NCBI GenBank assembly: GCA_964445985.1
Contig: CAYUMU010000021.1
Location: 1 to 64,000 of the forward strand
Source: CAYUMU01 sp964445985
Lineage (GTDB): Bacteria; Planctomycetota; Planctomycetia; Pirellulales; S012-138
Direction of reading: 5' to 3'
Length of the DNA: 64,000 nucleotides
Part shown: positions 17,173 to 24,925 of the stretch, in pieces
Layout: each line of letters starts with the position of its first letter
Position numbering within the stretch: the stretch's first letter is position 1
Notes under the pieces: generated by a model
What the model was told of the DNA's origin: nothing
The model's database searches: none
Seen by the model: the letters and a program-made list of their open reading frames with translations, nothing else
Position numbers and translations under genes: made by a program

Positions 17173-18258
17173 ATGTCCACTTGCAGCCTGATCAACATCG
17201 ACGCTTTGCTGGCTCCCATTGGGGGCGATGCGCCCGAAGGGGATCGCAAGGCCTATGCCTATGGGCTGCGCGATCAACTGGAGGCCTTGCGGCAAGAGGA
17301 ACGGCCGGAGGATTTTGACGACGCCACGCGCCCGGCCGTGCTGAAGAAGCCCGACTGGAAGAAAGCGATCGCGCTGTCTACCGACGCACTGTGCACCCAG
17401 AGCAAAGATCTGCGCATCGCCTGTCATCTGGTTGAGGCGCTGACCAAACAAGAGGGCTTTGCCGGGCTGCGCGAGGGATTGGAACTGCTCAAGCGGCTGC
17501 TGGATGAAGCTTGGGATCGCTTGGTTCCCGATATTGACGATGGCGACCTGGATAGTCGCGCGGCTCCGCTGGCGAACATGCTCGACGACTCCGATCGCGG
17601 TTTGCGATTTCCCACCAGCGTGCGATTTGTGCCGCTGTTTGGATCTCAGCCCGACGTGTATGGGCTGGTGGATTGGAATCGGCTGCGGAGCAGCAACGAG
17701 CCGGCCGACGTGGAGGCCACGGCCTCGGCTTTGAAAGCCATGAATGCCGAGGGATTGGCGGCGCGAACGGCCGATGCCGAAGCGTGTTTGCAAGCGCTGC
17801 AACAACTGGTGCAGTCGATGGACACGCGGATGGGCAGCCTGGCGCCCAGCCTCACCAACTTAGGCGGATCGGTCCACGATTGTGCGCGGCTGATGCGGCA
17901 AGAGCTGGTTCGCATGCAGCCCGCGGCGGGCGCCACTTCGGCAACGGCCACAGTAACGGCCATGGCGATGGCGGCGGCCGACCATCAGGGCGACGCGGGT
18001 GGCGCCAAGGCGGGCGGCGCGGTGGCGACCGGCGAGCTGAGCGTGAGCAGTCGGGCCGAAGCTTATTTGCAGCTGACGCGGGCCGCGGACGTGCTGCAGC
18101 AAATGGAGCCGCATAGTCCGATCCCCTACCTGGTTCGTCGGGCGGTGGAATTGGGTCAGTTGCCGTTCCCGCGTTTGATGCAGCAGTTGATTCGCGACAA
18201 CAACATTCTGACGGAACTGAATCGAGAGTTGGGAATAGAAGAGTCGGCGGCGAGCTAG
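17173..18258 (+). CDS. tssA: TssA (ImpA) T6SS assembly protein
   Basis: This 361-aa TssA-family protein helps baseplate priming and sheath/tube extension. The ImpA_N domain is clear at the start (INIDALLAPIGGDAPEGD) with DLRIACHLVEAL and the following LLDEAWDRLVPDIDDGD block. The C-terminal part holds SSRAEAYLQLTRAADVLQQMEPHSPIPYLVRRAVELG, the conserved ImpA C-terminal segment. The Ala/Gly/Thr-rich linker between them (about 250-290) is low-complexity. The start is the ATG at 17173. It is the first gene of the plus-strand T6SS arm; a 234-nt spacer with a C-rich dispersed repeat separates it from tssB. Confidence 0.92.
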   Translation: MSTCSLINIDALLAPIGGDAPEGDRKAYAYGLRDQLEALRQEERPEDFDDATRPAVLKKPDWKKAIALSTDALCTQSKDLRIACHLVEALTKQEGFAGLREGLELLKRLLDEAWDRLVPDIDDGDLDSRAAPLANMLDDSDRGLRFPTSVRFVPLFGSQPDVYGLVDWNRLRSSNEPADVEATASALKAMNAEGLAARTADAEACLQALQQLVQSMDTRMGSLAPSLTNLGGSVHDCARLMRQELVRMQPAAGATSATATVTAMAMAAADHQGDAGGAKAGGAVATGELSVSSRAEAYLQLTRAADVLQQMEPHSPIPYLVRRAVELGQLPFPRLMQQLIRDNNILTELNRELGIEESAAS

Positions 18259-18281
18259 GAGCCTATCCGAGAACCCTGTTT

Positions 18282-18320
18282 CCCCCTCACCCCAACCCTC
18301 TCCCGCCCAGGGGCGAAGGA
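18282..18320. repeat. C-rich dispersed intergenic repeat
   Basis: CCCCTCACCCCAACCCTCTC followed by a short GC-rich inverted segment resembles the hairpin at 8070-8115 and sits in the tssA-tssB spacer. It is a commonly dispersed bacterial intergenic sequence type. Confidence 0.5.
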
Positions 18321-18492
18321 GTCATTGGATCGGCTCTGAGAGGGCGAAGGCCGCCGAACATGTGTTGAGGAAGATGTGCCCGAGAGTGTGAGAAGTTTTG
18401 AGGTCTGCCTACGTTCGGTTTGGCGCCGAGGGAGGGCAGGCGGATGCGTGGTTTATCAGGTTCCTTTGCCCCCCGTTTAATTCGAGGTCGAT

Positions 18493-19044
18493 ATGGCTGA
18501 AAGCTTGCAACACAAATTGGATCGCGTGCGTCGTCCGCGGGTGCAGATCACGTACGACGTGGAAACCAACGGCGCGATGGAGAAGAAGGAATTGCCGTTC
18601 GTGATGGGCGTGTTGGCGGATTTGTCGGGCCAGCCGAAAGACGCCCCCAAGGCGTTGAAGGATCGCAAGTTCGTGCCAATTGACCGGGACAACTTCAACG
18701 ACGTGCTCGCCAAGGCCGCTCCGCGGGTGGCGATGAAGGTTCCCAATCGCCTGAGCGGCGAGGCGGATTCTTCGCTGAACGTGGAGTTGAACTTCCAGAC
18801 CATGGATGACTTTGAGCCGGCGCGGGTGGCCACGCAGGTTCCGGCGCTCCGCGAGCTGCTCAACATGCGCGACAAGCTGAACCAGCTGCTCAGCAAGATG
18901 GAAGGCAACGACAAGCTGGAGCAACTGCTGGGCCAGGTGCTCAACAACACCGAAGCCGCGCAGAAGCTGGCTGGCCAGATGGGCGGGGAAGACAAGCCCG
19001 AGGCTCCGGCCGCGGACGCTCCGGCCGAAACGCCGGAAGCCTAG
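18493..19044 (+). CDS. tssB: TssB T6SS sheath small subunit
   Basis: This 183-aa TssB/VipA protein pairs with TssC to build the contractile sheath. The N-terminus has the family pattern LDRVRRPRVQITYDVE with KKELPFVMGVLADLSG, then RKFVPIDRDNFNDVLAKAAPR, all standard TssB blocks. The C-terminal tail is acidic and Ala/Pro-rich, slightly longer than usual. A GAGGTCGAT sequence immediately precedes the ATG. It is followed after 61 nt by tssC, the usual gene order. Confidence 0.96.
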   Translation: MAESLQHKLDRVRRPRVQITYDVETNGAMEKKELPFVMGVLADLSGQPKDAPKALKDRKFVPIDRDNFNDVLAKAAPRVAMKVPNRLSGEADSSLNVELNFQTMDDFEPARVATQVPALRELLNMRDKLNQLLSKMEGNDKLEQLLGQVLNNTEAAQKLAGQMGGEDKPEAPAADAPAETPEA

Positions 19045-19105
19045 TTTCGAGCCGCGCGGTTCACCGTCATTCCAACCAACACCCAAGAGCAGAAAAGAGA
19101 AAGTC

Positions 19106-20587
19106 ATGAGCACAGCCGAACTCGAACAAGGCCAGCAGCAGGCCGCCGGGCAAACCGAAGAGGTGAGCCTGCTGGATCAGATCCTGGACAACACCAAGGC
19201 CCAGGACGATGTGGAACGCAATCGCAACAAGAGCTACATCGAGCAGTTTATTTCGCAGGCCGTGAAGCCTGACCAGGTGGTGAGCAAAGAGGTTGAGACC
19301 AACATCAAGTATTGGATCTCGGCCATCGACGAGAAGCTTTCGGACCAGTTGAACGAGATCATGCACCACGAGCTGTTCCAGAAGCTGGAAGGCACCTGGC
19401 GCGGGTTGCATTATTTGGTGAGCAACAGCGAGACGGGCGAATCGTTGAAGATTCGCGTGATGAACACCACCAAGAAAGATCTGCTGAAAGATCTGGAGAA
19501 GGCGGTGGAGTTCGACCAAAGCGCGCTGTTCAAGAAAGCCTACGAGGAAGAGTACGGCCAACTCGGCGGCGAGCCCTACGGGATGCTGATCGGCGACTAT
19601 GAGTTCAGCCGCAGCCCGGAGGACATGAACCTGCTGAAGATGATCTCGAACGTGGCCGCGGCGGCGCACGCTCCGTTTGTGTCGGCCGCCAGCCCCAAGC
19701 TGTTCAACATGGACAGCTTCCAGGAATTGGCCAATCCTCGCGACCTGGCGAAGATCTTCTCCAGCGTGGAATACGCCACGTGGAAGAGCTTCCGCGAGAG
19801 CGAAGACAGCCGATACGTGGCGCTGACCATGCCGCACGTGCTGGGCCGGTTGCCGTATGGCGCCGACTTCAAGCCGGTGGAAGAGTTCAACTACGAAGAG
19901 CACGTGGACGGCCGCGACGCCAGCCGGTACCTGTGGATGAATTCCGCCTGGGCCTACGCCACGCGGATCACCGACAGCTTTGCCAAGTACGGCTGGTTCT
20001 CGCGGATTCGCGGCGTGGAAGGGGGCGGCAAGGTGGAAGGCCTGCCGGTGCATACCTTCCCCACCGACGACGGCGACATTGCGATGAAGTGCCCGACCGA
20101 AATCGCGATCACGGATCGTCGCGAGTTCGAGCTTTCCAACCTGGGCTTTTTGCCGCTGCTGCACGCCAAGAACACCGACTTCGCGGTGTTCATGGGCGCC
20201 CAGAGCTGCCAGAAGCCGAAGACCTACTTCGACCCGGCCGCGAATGCCAACGCGGAGCTTTCCGCCAAGTTCAACTACCTGCTGAACGTGTCGCGGTTTG
20301 CCCATTACCTGAAGGTGATGGCCCGCGACAAGATTGGTTCGGACATGGAAGTGGGCGATTGCGAGCGTTGGCTGAACGACTGGATTGTGAACTACGTTTG
20401 CGATCCCAAGACGGCCAGCGAAGAGACCAAGGCCAAGTATCCGCTGGCCGAGGCGCGCGTGGAAGTTCGCGAAGTGAAGGGCAAGCCGGGCTGGTACGAA
20501 GCCGTGGCCTACCTGCGTCCGCACTTCCAGTTGGAAGCCTTGGCGGCCAGCATGCGGCTGGTGGCCGAAGTGCCCAAGAAGGGCTAA
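19106..20587 (+). CDS. tssC: TssC T6SS sheath large subunit
   Basis: This 493-aa TssC/VipB protein is the large sheath subunit. Diagnostic blocks are FEKLEGTWRGLHYLV-type sequence (LFQKLEGTWRGLHYLVSNSE), YGQLGGEPYGMLIGDYEF, FVSAASPKLFNMDSF, ALTMPHVLGRLPYG, and near the C-terminus RFAHYLKVMARDKIGS and AEARVEVREVKGKPGWYEA. The length matches the family. Codon use is strongly biased to C/G-ending codons, consistent with high expression. A GC-rich hairpin at 20665-20693 lies in the spacer before hcp. Confidence 0.97.
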   Translation: MSTAELEQGQQQAAGQTEEVSLLDQILDNTKAQDDVERNRNKSYIEQFISQAVKPDQVVSKEVETNIKYWISAIDEKLSDQLNEIMHHELFQKLEGTWRGLHYLVSNSETGESLKIRVMNTTKKDLLKDLEKAVEFDQSALFKKAYEEEYGQLGGEPYGMLIGDYEFSRSPEDMNLLKMISNVAAAAHAPFVSAASPKLFNMDSFQELANPRDLAKIFSSVEYATWKSFRESEDSRYVALTMPHVLGRLPYGADFKPVEEFNYEEHVDGRDASRYLWMNSAWAYATRITDSFAKYGWFSRIRGVEGGGKVEGLPVHTFPTDDGDIAMKCPTEIAITDRREFELSNLGFLPLLHAKNTDFAVFMGAQSCQKPKTYFDPAANANAELSAKFNYLLNVSRFAHYLKVMARDKIGSDMEVGDCERWLNDWIVNYVCDPKTASEETKAKYPLAEARVEVREVKGKPGWYEAVAYLRPHFQLEALAASMRLVAEVPKKG

Positions 20588-20664
20588 AGCAACGACGTGC
20601 AGAGAACTCCGGGCCAGCGCGGCGCGCTCAAGCACGGGGAGTAGAGAAAGCAACCTACCGGAGT

Positions 20665-20693
20665 GGCACGCGGCAACCTTACAGCCGCGTGCC
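20665..20693 (+). promoter_or_regulatory. Intercistronic hairpin between tssC and hcp
   Basis: GGCACGCGGC and GCCGCGTGCC form a perfect 10-bp stem with a 9-nt loop. There is no U-run, so it is more likely an mRNA processing or stability element, or a leaky terminator, than a full intrinsic terminator. Confidence 0.6.
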
Positions 20694-20804
20694 GCCCGGA
20701 AGGTGGTTCCTGAGACGAGATGTGCGGAGGCGACCGGCAGGGCTGTCCCTGGCCGCCCCCCTAACCAAATTTGGACGGCCGGCTAAAACCGGAGCACCTG
20801 AATC

Positions 20805-21302
20805 ATGGCTCAAGACGCATTCATTCAGATCAAAGACAACGACGGCGAATCGACGGACAAGGCCCACGAAAAGTGGATTGAAATTGAGAACTGGTACTGG
20901 GGCGTGGATCAGCCCAGCGCTGGCAATCGCAGCACGGGCGGCGCCGCCACGAGCGAGCGCGTGAGCCACCTGCCGTTCACCTTCTCGTACCGCATCGACA
21001 AGAGCACCACGCCCCTCACCAAGGCCTGCTGCCAGGGCAAGCACATTTCGGACGCCACCATTCAACTGATGCGGGCGACGGGCGATGGCCAGTCCACCAT
21101 GTACCAGGAGTTCAAGCTCTCGGACGTGTTGGTGGGCGGTGTGAACTGGAAGAGCGGCGAGCCGGGCAAGCTGCCGCTGGTGACGGTCGAACTGAACTAC
21201 GGCCAGATCACTTCGACCTACACCGAGATGGATCACAAGACCGGCGCCAAGAAGGGCAATGTGTCGTTCACGCACAGCCTGGTCGAGAACTCGGTCTCCT
21301 AA
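20805..21302 (+). CDS. hcp: Hcp (TssD) T6SS tube protein
   Basis: This 165-aa Hcp-family protein forms the hexameric rings of the inner tube and is secreted by the T6SS. The family features are AFIQIKDNDGES at the N-terminus, HLPFTFSYRIDKSTTPLTKACCQGKHI in the middle, and VTVELNYGQITSTYTEMDHKTG toward the C-terminus. There is no signal peptide, as expected for a T6SS-delivered protein. It is flanked by two strong hairpins (20665-20693 and 21321-21375), consistent with its mRNA being present in excess over the other tss transcripts. Confidence 0.96.
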   Translation: MAQDAFIQIKDNDGESTDKAHEKWIEIENWYWGVDQPSAGNRSTGGAATSERVSHLPFTFSYRIDKSTTPLTKACCQGKHISDATIQLMRATGDGQSTMYQEFKLSDVLVGGVNWKSGEPGKLPLVTVELNYGQITSTYTEMDHKTGAKKGNVSFTHSLVENSVS

Positions 21303-21320
21303 GCAGGAGACGTATGGAGG

Positions 21321-21375
21321 GGGAAGCCAAACCCGCAGGGCCGGCGAGCGATCGCCGGCCCTGGGTTTGCTTCCC
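21321..21375 (+). terminator. Long perfect-core hairpin downstream of hcp
   Basis: Core stem GGGCCGGCGA/TCGCCGGCCC around a GCGA loop extends outward through AAACCC/GGGTTT and GGGAAGC/GCTTCCC to about 24 bp with one small bulge. No U-run follows, so it may stabilise the hcp mRNA end or attenuate read-through into tagJ rather than fully terminate. Confidence 0.65.
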
Positions 21376-21449
21376 ACGAAGCGCGCACGATTCACATGCC
21401 AGGCCATTTCGACCATTAACGCTGTTGTTCAACAAAGGGAAATCCAGTC

Positions 21450-22268
21450 ATGACCGCTAGTGAAACCATGATCGGCCAAACGGCCGCGGAACTGTTCCAG
21501 GCAGGCCGGCTGGACGACGCCATTTTTGCCCAAACGGCCGATGTGAAGGCGCACCCGGGCGACCCGGCCAAGCGTCTGTTCTTGTTTGAGCTGCTGATGT
21601 TCGCGGGCGACTTCGAACGGGCCGAGAAGCAACTCACCGCCGTTCAATACAACGAGCTGGAACGCGACGCGGCGGTGGCCACCTTCAAGCGCGTGTTGCA
21701 GGCAGAGAATGAACGCCGCGCGTTTTACGCCCAAGGACGGCGGCCGCGGTTTCTGGCAGAAGTGCCGCCGCATGTGGAACTGCGGCTCGATGCGGTCGCG
21801 GCGATTCGCGAAGAGCGCTACGCGGAGGCCACGGACCTGGTGGCCCGGGCTCACGACGCTTTGCCCGAGTACCAGGGTTCGCTCAATGAGCAGGCGTTTA
21901 CGCTGTTATGCGATTGCGACGACGTGTTCGGGAGCGTGCTGGAAGTGGTGAGCGGCACGGGCGCCTATTTTTGGGTGCCGCTGGAACAGGTGGATACGCT
22001 GCTGCTGGCCGAGCCGAAGTACCCTCGCGACTTGCTGTGGGTGCAAGCTCACTTGGAAATCAAAGATGGGGCGTCGGGCGACGTGTTCTTGCCGGCCACG
22101 TATCCGGGCACCTGGCAAAGCGCCGACGACACCTTGCGTTTGGGAAGAGGAACGGACTGGGTGGAGATCGCGCCGGGGCTGGTGCGGGGCGTCGGCTCGC
22201 GGATGTTCTTGGTGAATGACGAAGCCAAGGGCCTGTTGGAATTCCGGCAGTTGGAGATTGCCGACTAA
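21450..22268 (+). CDS. tagJ: TagJ/ImpE T6SS accessory protein
   Basis: This 272-aa ImpE/TagJ protein is an accessory T6SS subunit that in other bacteria binds the sheath N-terminus and influences ClpV recognition. The N-terminal TPR-like helices (AAELFQAGRLDDAIFAQTADVKAHPGDPAKRLFLFELLMFAGDFERAEKQL) are diagnostic, and the C-terminal domain has the family segments LLWVQAHLEIKDG and EIAPGLVRGVGSRMFL-type sequence. Its presence is notable because no ClpV gene lies in the window. It is followed by a 324-bp spacer before tssE. Confidence 0.93.
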   Translation: MTASETMIGQTAAELFQAGRLDDAIFAQTADVKAHPGDPAKRLFLFELLMFAGDFERAEKQLTAVQYNELERDAAVATFKRVLQAENERRAFYAQGRRPRFLAEVPPHVELRLDAVAAIREERYAEATDLVARAHDALPEYQGSLNEQAFTLLCDCDDVFGSVLEVVSGTGAYFWVPLEQVDTLLLAEPKYPRDLLWVQAHLEIKDGASGDVFLPATYPGTWQSADDTLRLGRGTDWVEIAPGLVRGVGSRMFLVNDEAKGLLEFRQLEIAD

Positions 22269-22330
22269 TAATGAGTCGATCCATGACATTCCAGACCGTC
22301 ATTGACACGTTAGGCTCCCCCGCAAACTCC

Positions 22331-22357
22331 GTCATTCCCGCGCAGGCGGGAATCCAG
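22331..22357 (-). repeat. 27-nt REP-like palindrome, copy 2
   Basis: This is the reverse complement of the unit at 2631-2657, with a stem of ATTCCCGC/GCGGGAAT and one loop difference. Confidence 0.8.
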
Positions 22358-22515
22358 ACGCGGCGGATACGACTCTACGATTAACATGGGCTGGGATGCG
22401 AACTGCAAATCGGAAAGGCATCCTTTGGCAGCTTCTATGGTTTGATGATCGGGCAGATGCTGGATGGTGAGGACAGATGTTGTCCGGATGGGTAGAGCGG
22501 AGGGGCGGAAGGGGT

Positions 22516-22567
22516 AGTGTTGTGAACATTGACGTTGCATTTTTTACTCAACAGCGTTCACAACACT
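22516..22567 (+). promoter_or_regulatory. Long-armed inverted repeat before tssE
   Basis: AGTGTTGTGAAC (22516-22527) and GTTCACAACACT (22556-22567) are perfect 12-bp inverted repeats separated by 28 nt that are A/T-rich in part. The right arm ends 25 nt before the tssE ATG. It could be a dyad operator or an RNA hairpin controlling the tssEFG segment; which is unknown. Confidence 0.5.
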
Positions 22568-22592
22568 GCCTCTATATCACAAGGATTGAGCC

Positions 22593-23072
22593 ATGTCCGT
22601 GAACCGTCAACCGCTGGTGCCTTCGCTGCTCGATCGCTTGATGGATTCGAGCATGAATGGAGCATCGCGGCAGCCGTGGTATGGGTTGCAAGACATGATG
22701 AACGCGGTGCGGCGGGACTTGGAAGCGCTGCTCAATACGCGCGAGTCGGGCGACATTGTGGCGGTGGGTTTGCCGGAGGTTGAGAACTCGCTGGTGCGGT
22801 TCGGGCTGCCCGACCTGGCGACGATCAATGGCGAAACACTGGAGGGCCGCAAGGAGGTTTGCCGGATCATTGAGAATGTGGTGCGCAAGTTTGAGCCTCG
22901 GCTGCGCGACGTGCGGGCTTCGTTGCGAGAATCCCCCAGCCCTTTCAATCGTGACGTACGTTTTCGCATAGAAGGTCGGTTGTGCGTGGACCCGGCTCCC
23001 GACGTGATCTTTGACACCACGCTGGAGCTTTCGACCGGGGAGTACAAGGTACAAGCTTCGGAGTCGGCATGA
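22593..23072 (+). CDS. tssE: TssE (gp25-like) T6SS baseplate protein
   Basis: This 159-aa TssE protein is a homologue of phage T4 gp25 and part of the baseplate wedge. The N-terminal PLVPSLLDRLMD is typical, and the gp25 core includes VRRDLEALLNTRE, VRFGLPDLATING and IENVVRKFEPRLRDVRASL, where the conserved EPRL motif is intact. The ATG is preceded by AAGGATTGAG. Its stop overlaps the tssF start (ATGA), so the two are translationally coupled. Confidence 0.95.
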   Translation: MSVNRQPLVPSLLDRLMDSSMNGASRQPWYGLQDMMNAVRRDLEALLNTRESGDIVAVGLPEVENSLVRFGLPDLATINGETLEGRKEVCRIIENVVRKFEPRLRDVRASLRESPSPFNRDVRFRIEGRLCVDPAPDVIFDTTLELSTGEYKVQASESA

Positions 23073-24925
23073 ACGACGTTTTCTATCGCAATTACGAGCG
23101 TGAGTTGCTGTTCATCCGGCGGATGGCTCAGGATTTTTCGCGGCGTTATCCGGCCACGGCCAGCCGGCTGTTGATGGAGCCCAACCGCAGTCTCGATCCG
23201 CACGTGGAGCGGTTGATTGAGTCGTTTGCCTTTCTGACGGCGCGCATTCAACAGAAACTAGACGACGAATTTCCGGAATTGACCGAAGCTTTTTTGAATG
23301 TGCTCTACCCGCACTACCTGGCGCCGATTCCGTCGGCGGCGATGGTGCAGTTTGAGCTGGAGCCGGCCAATGCGCAGCCGGGTGGGGTCACGATTCCCAA
23401 GGACAGCAATTTGCGGACGTCGAAGGTCGGGAACCTGGCCTGCCAGTATCGCACCTGTTACCCGGTGGAGTTGTGGCCGATTGTGCTGCAGGAGGCCCAG
23501 GTGCATTCGCCGCCGTTTCCGCCGAACTGGCAGCCGCCGCCGAAAGCCGCGGCCGCGCTGCGGCTGCGATTGGAATGCCAGGGCGAACTGGGATTCAACG
23601 ATTTGAAGTTGGACCGGTTGCGGTTTCACCTGTTGGGCGATCCGCAGGTAACGGCGCAGTTGTATGAATTGATCTTCAATCAAACGATGCAAGTCGCCGT
23701 GATGGGGCGCGACCGCGATAAGCGCGTGGAGCCCATTCGGTTGAATCCTGCCAACTGTCTGCACCCGGTGGGCTTCAATGCCGACGAGGGGATGATTCCC
23801 TATTCGAATCGCTCGTTCTTGGGTTATCGCTTGCTGACGGAATTGTTTTCGTACCCGGCGAAGTTCTTGTTTGTGGACTTGGGCGGCTGGCAGGAAGTGG
23901 CGGCGGCGGGCATTCAGCGGCAGTTGGAAGTGGTGCTGTACTTCAGCAAGCCGGGCGTGGGGCTGGAGCAGGACGTGGACGCCCGCAGTTTTCGGTTGGG
24001 CTGCACGCCGGTGGTGAATTTATTCCATCGAACCGCCGAGCCGATCGCGCTGAACTATCGGCAGCATGAATATCGGATCACGCCCGACGTTCACCACCCG
24101 CAGGGGTATGAGGTTTATGGGATTGAGAGCGTGACGAGCGCCGATCCTCAATCGACGCGCGAGTATCGGCCATTCTATTCGTTCCGCCATCATCGCCTGG
24201 ACGATATCGAGGAAGCCTCGGCGGCCTTCTGGTATGCGACTCGCAAGTCTTCCACCGGTGAAGGCGAGCATGGGACCGACGTGTTCCTGCGACTGGTGGA
24301 CGAGGACTTTGACCCGCTGGCGCCGCCAGAAAGCGTGTTGGTGGTGCGAACGCTCTGCACCAATCGCGATATCCCGCTCAAGCTGCGACAGTTGGGTGAG
24401 AACCTGGCGTTTGAGTTGCAGGGAGCGGCGCCGCTGAAGGCGATTCGCTGCCTGCGTTCGCCGACAGCGCCGCTACGGCCGCCGCTGCGCAACCGCGGCC
24501 ATTGGCGGCTGATTTCGCACTTGTCGCTGAATCACCTATCGCTTTCCGACGAGCAAGACGGCCGCGAAAGCTTGCAAGAGATGCTGCGGTTGTATGACTT
24601 TTCGGACCCCGATTCAGGGCTGCAATTGGCGGCGGTCAATCGGCAGTTTATTGATGGCGTGATGGCGTTGCGGAGTCGCCGGGTGGTGGGACGCGTGGGC
24701 GGATCGACGGCCGGCGGCTTTTGCCGGGGCGTGGAGGTGGAACTCGATCTGGATGAGCAAAAGTATGTGGGAACCAGTCCCTACCTGTTTGCCTGCGTGA
24801 TGGAGCGGTTTCTGGCTTTGTACACGTCAATCAATTCGTTCACGCAATTGGTGGTTCGCACCAAGCAGGGGACATCGGAACTCAAACGCTGGCCGCCGCG
24901 GGCGGGGGAGCAACCGCTGCTATGA
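23069..24925 (+). CDS. tssF: TssF T6SS baseplate protein
   Basis: This 618-aa TssF protein is a baseplate wedge subunit. It has the standard N-terminus (FYRNYERELLFIRRMAQDFSRRYP with SFAFLTARIQQKLDDEFPELTEAFLNVLYPHYLAPIPS) and the C-terminal ERFLALYTSINSFTQLVVRTKQG block. The length is typical. It overlaps tssE by 4 nt at its start and tssG by 4 nt at its end, the tight coupling usual for tssEFG. Confidence 0.96.
   Translation: MNDVFYRNYERELLFIRRMAQDFSRRYPATASRLLMEPNRSLDPHVERLIESFAFLTARIQQKLDDEFPELTEAFLNVLYPHYLAPIPSAAMVQFELEPANAQPGGVTIPKDSNLRTSKVGNLACQYRTCYPVELWPIVLQEAQVHSPPFPPNWQPPPKAAAALRLRLECQGELGFNDLKLDRLRFHLLGDPQVTAQLYELIFNQTMQVAVMGRDRDKRVEPIRLNPANCLHPVGFNADEGMIPYSNRSFLGYRLLTELFSYPAKFLFVDLGGWQEVAAAGIQRQLEVVLYFSKPGVGLEQDVDARSFRLGCTPVVNLFHRTAEPIALNYRQHEYRITPDVHHPQGYEVYGIESVTSADPQSTREYRPFYSFRHHRLDDIEEASAAFWYATRKSSTGEGEHGTDVFLRLVDEDFDPLAPPESVLVVRTLCTNRDIPLKLRQLGENLAFELQGAAPLKAIRCLRSPTAPLRPPLRNRGHWRLISHLSLNHLSLSDEQDGRESLQEMLRLYDFSDPDSGLQLAAVNRQFIDGVMALRSRRVVGRVGGSTAGGFCRGVEVELDLDEQKYVGTSPYLFACVMERFLALYTSINSFTQLVVRTKQGTSELKRWPPRAGEQPLL

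Larger units (their letters stand above)
22269..22592. other. tagJ-tssE spacer with repeats
   Basis: This 324-bp break inside the T6SS operon has no gene. It carries a REP-like palindrome (22331-22357) and a long-armed inverted repeat (22516-22567) just ahead of the tssE ribosome binding site AAGGATTGAG. It is the longest gap in the plus-strand arm. Confidence 0.75.
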
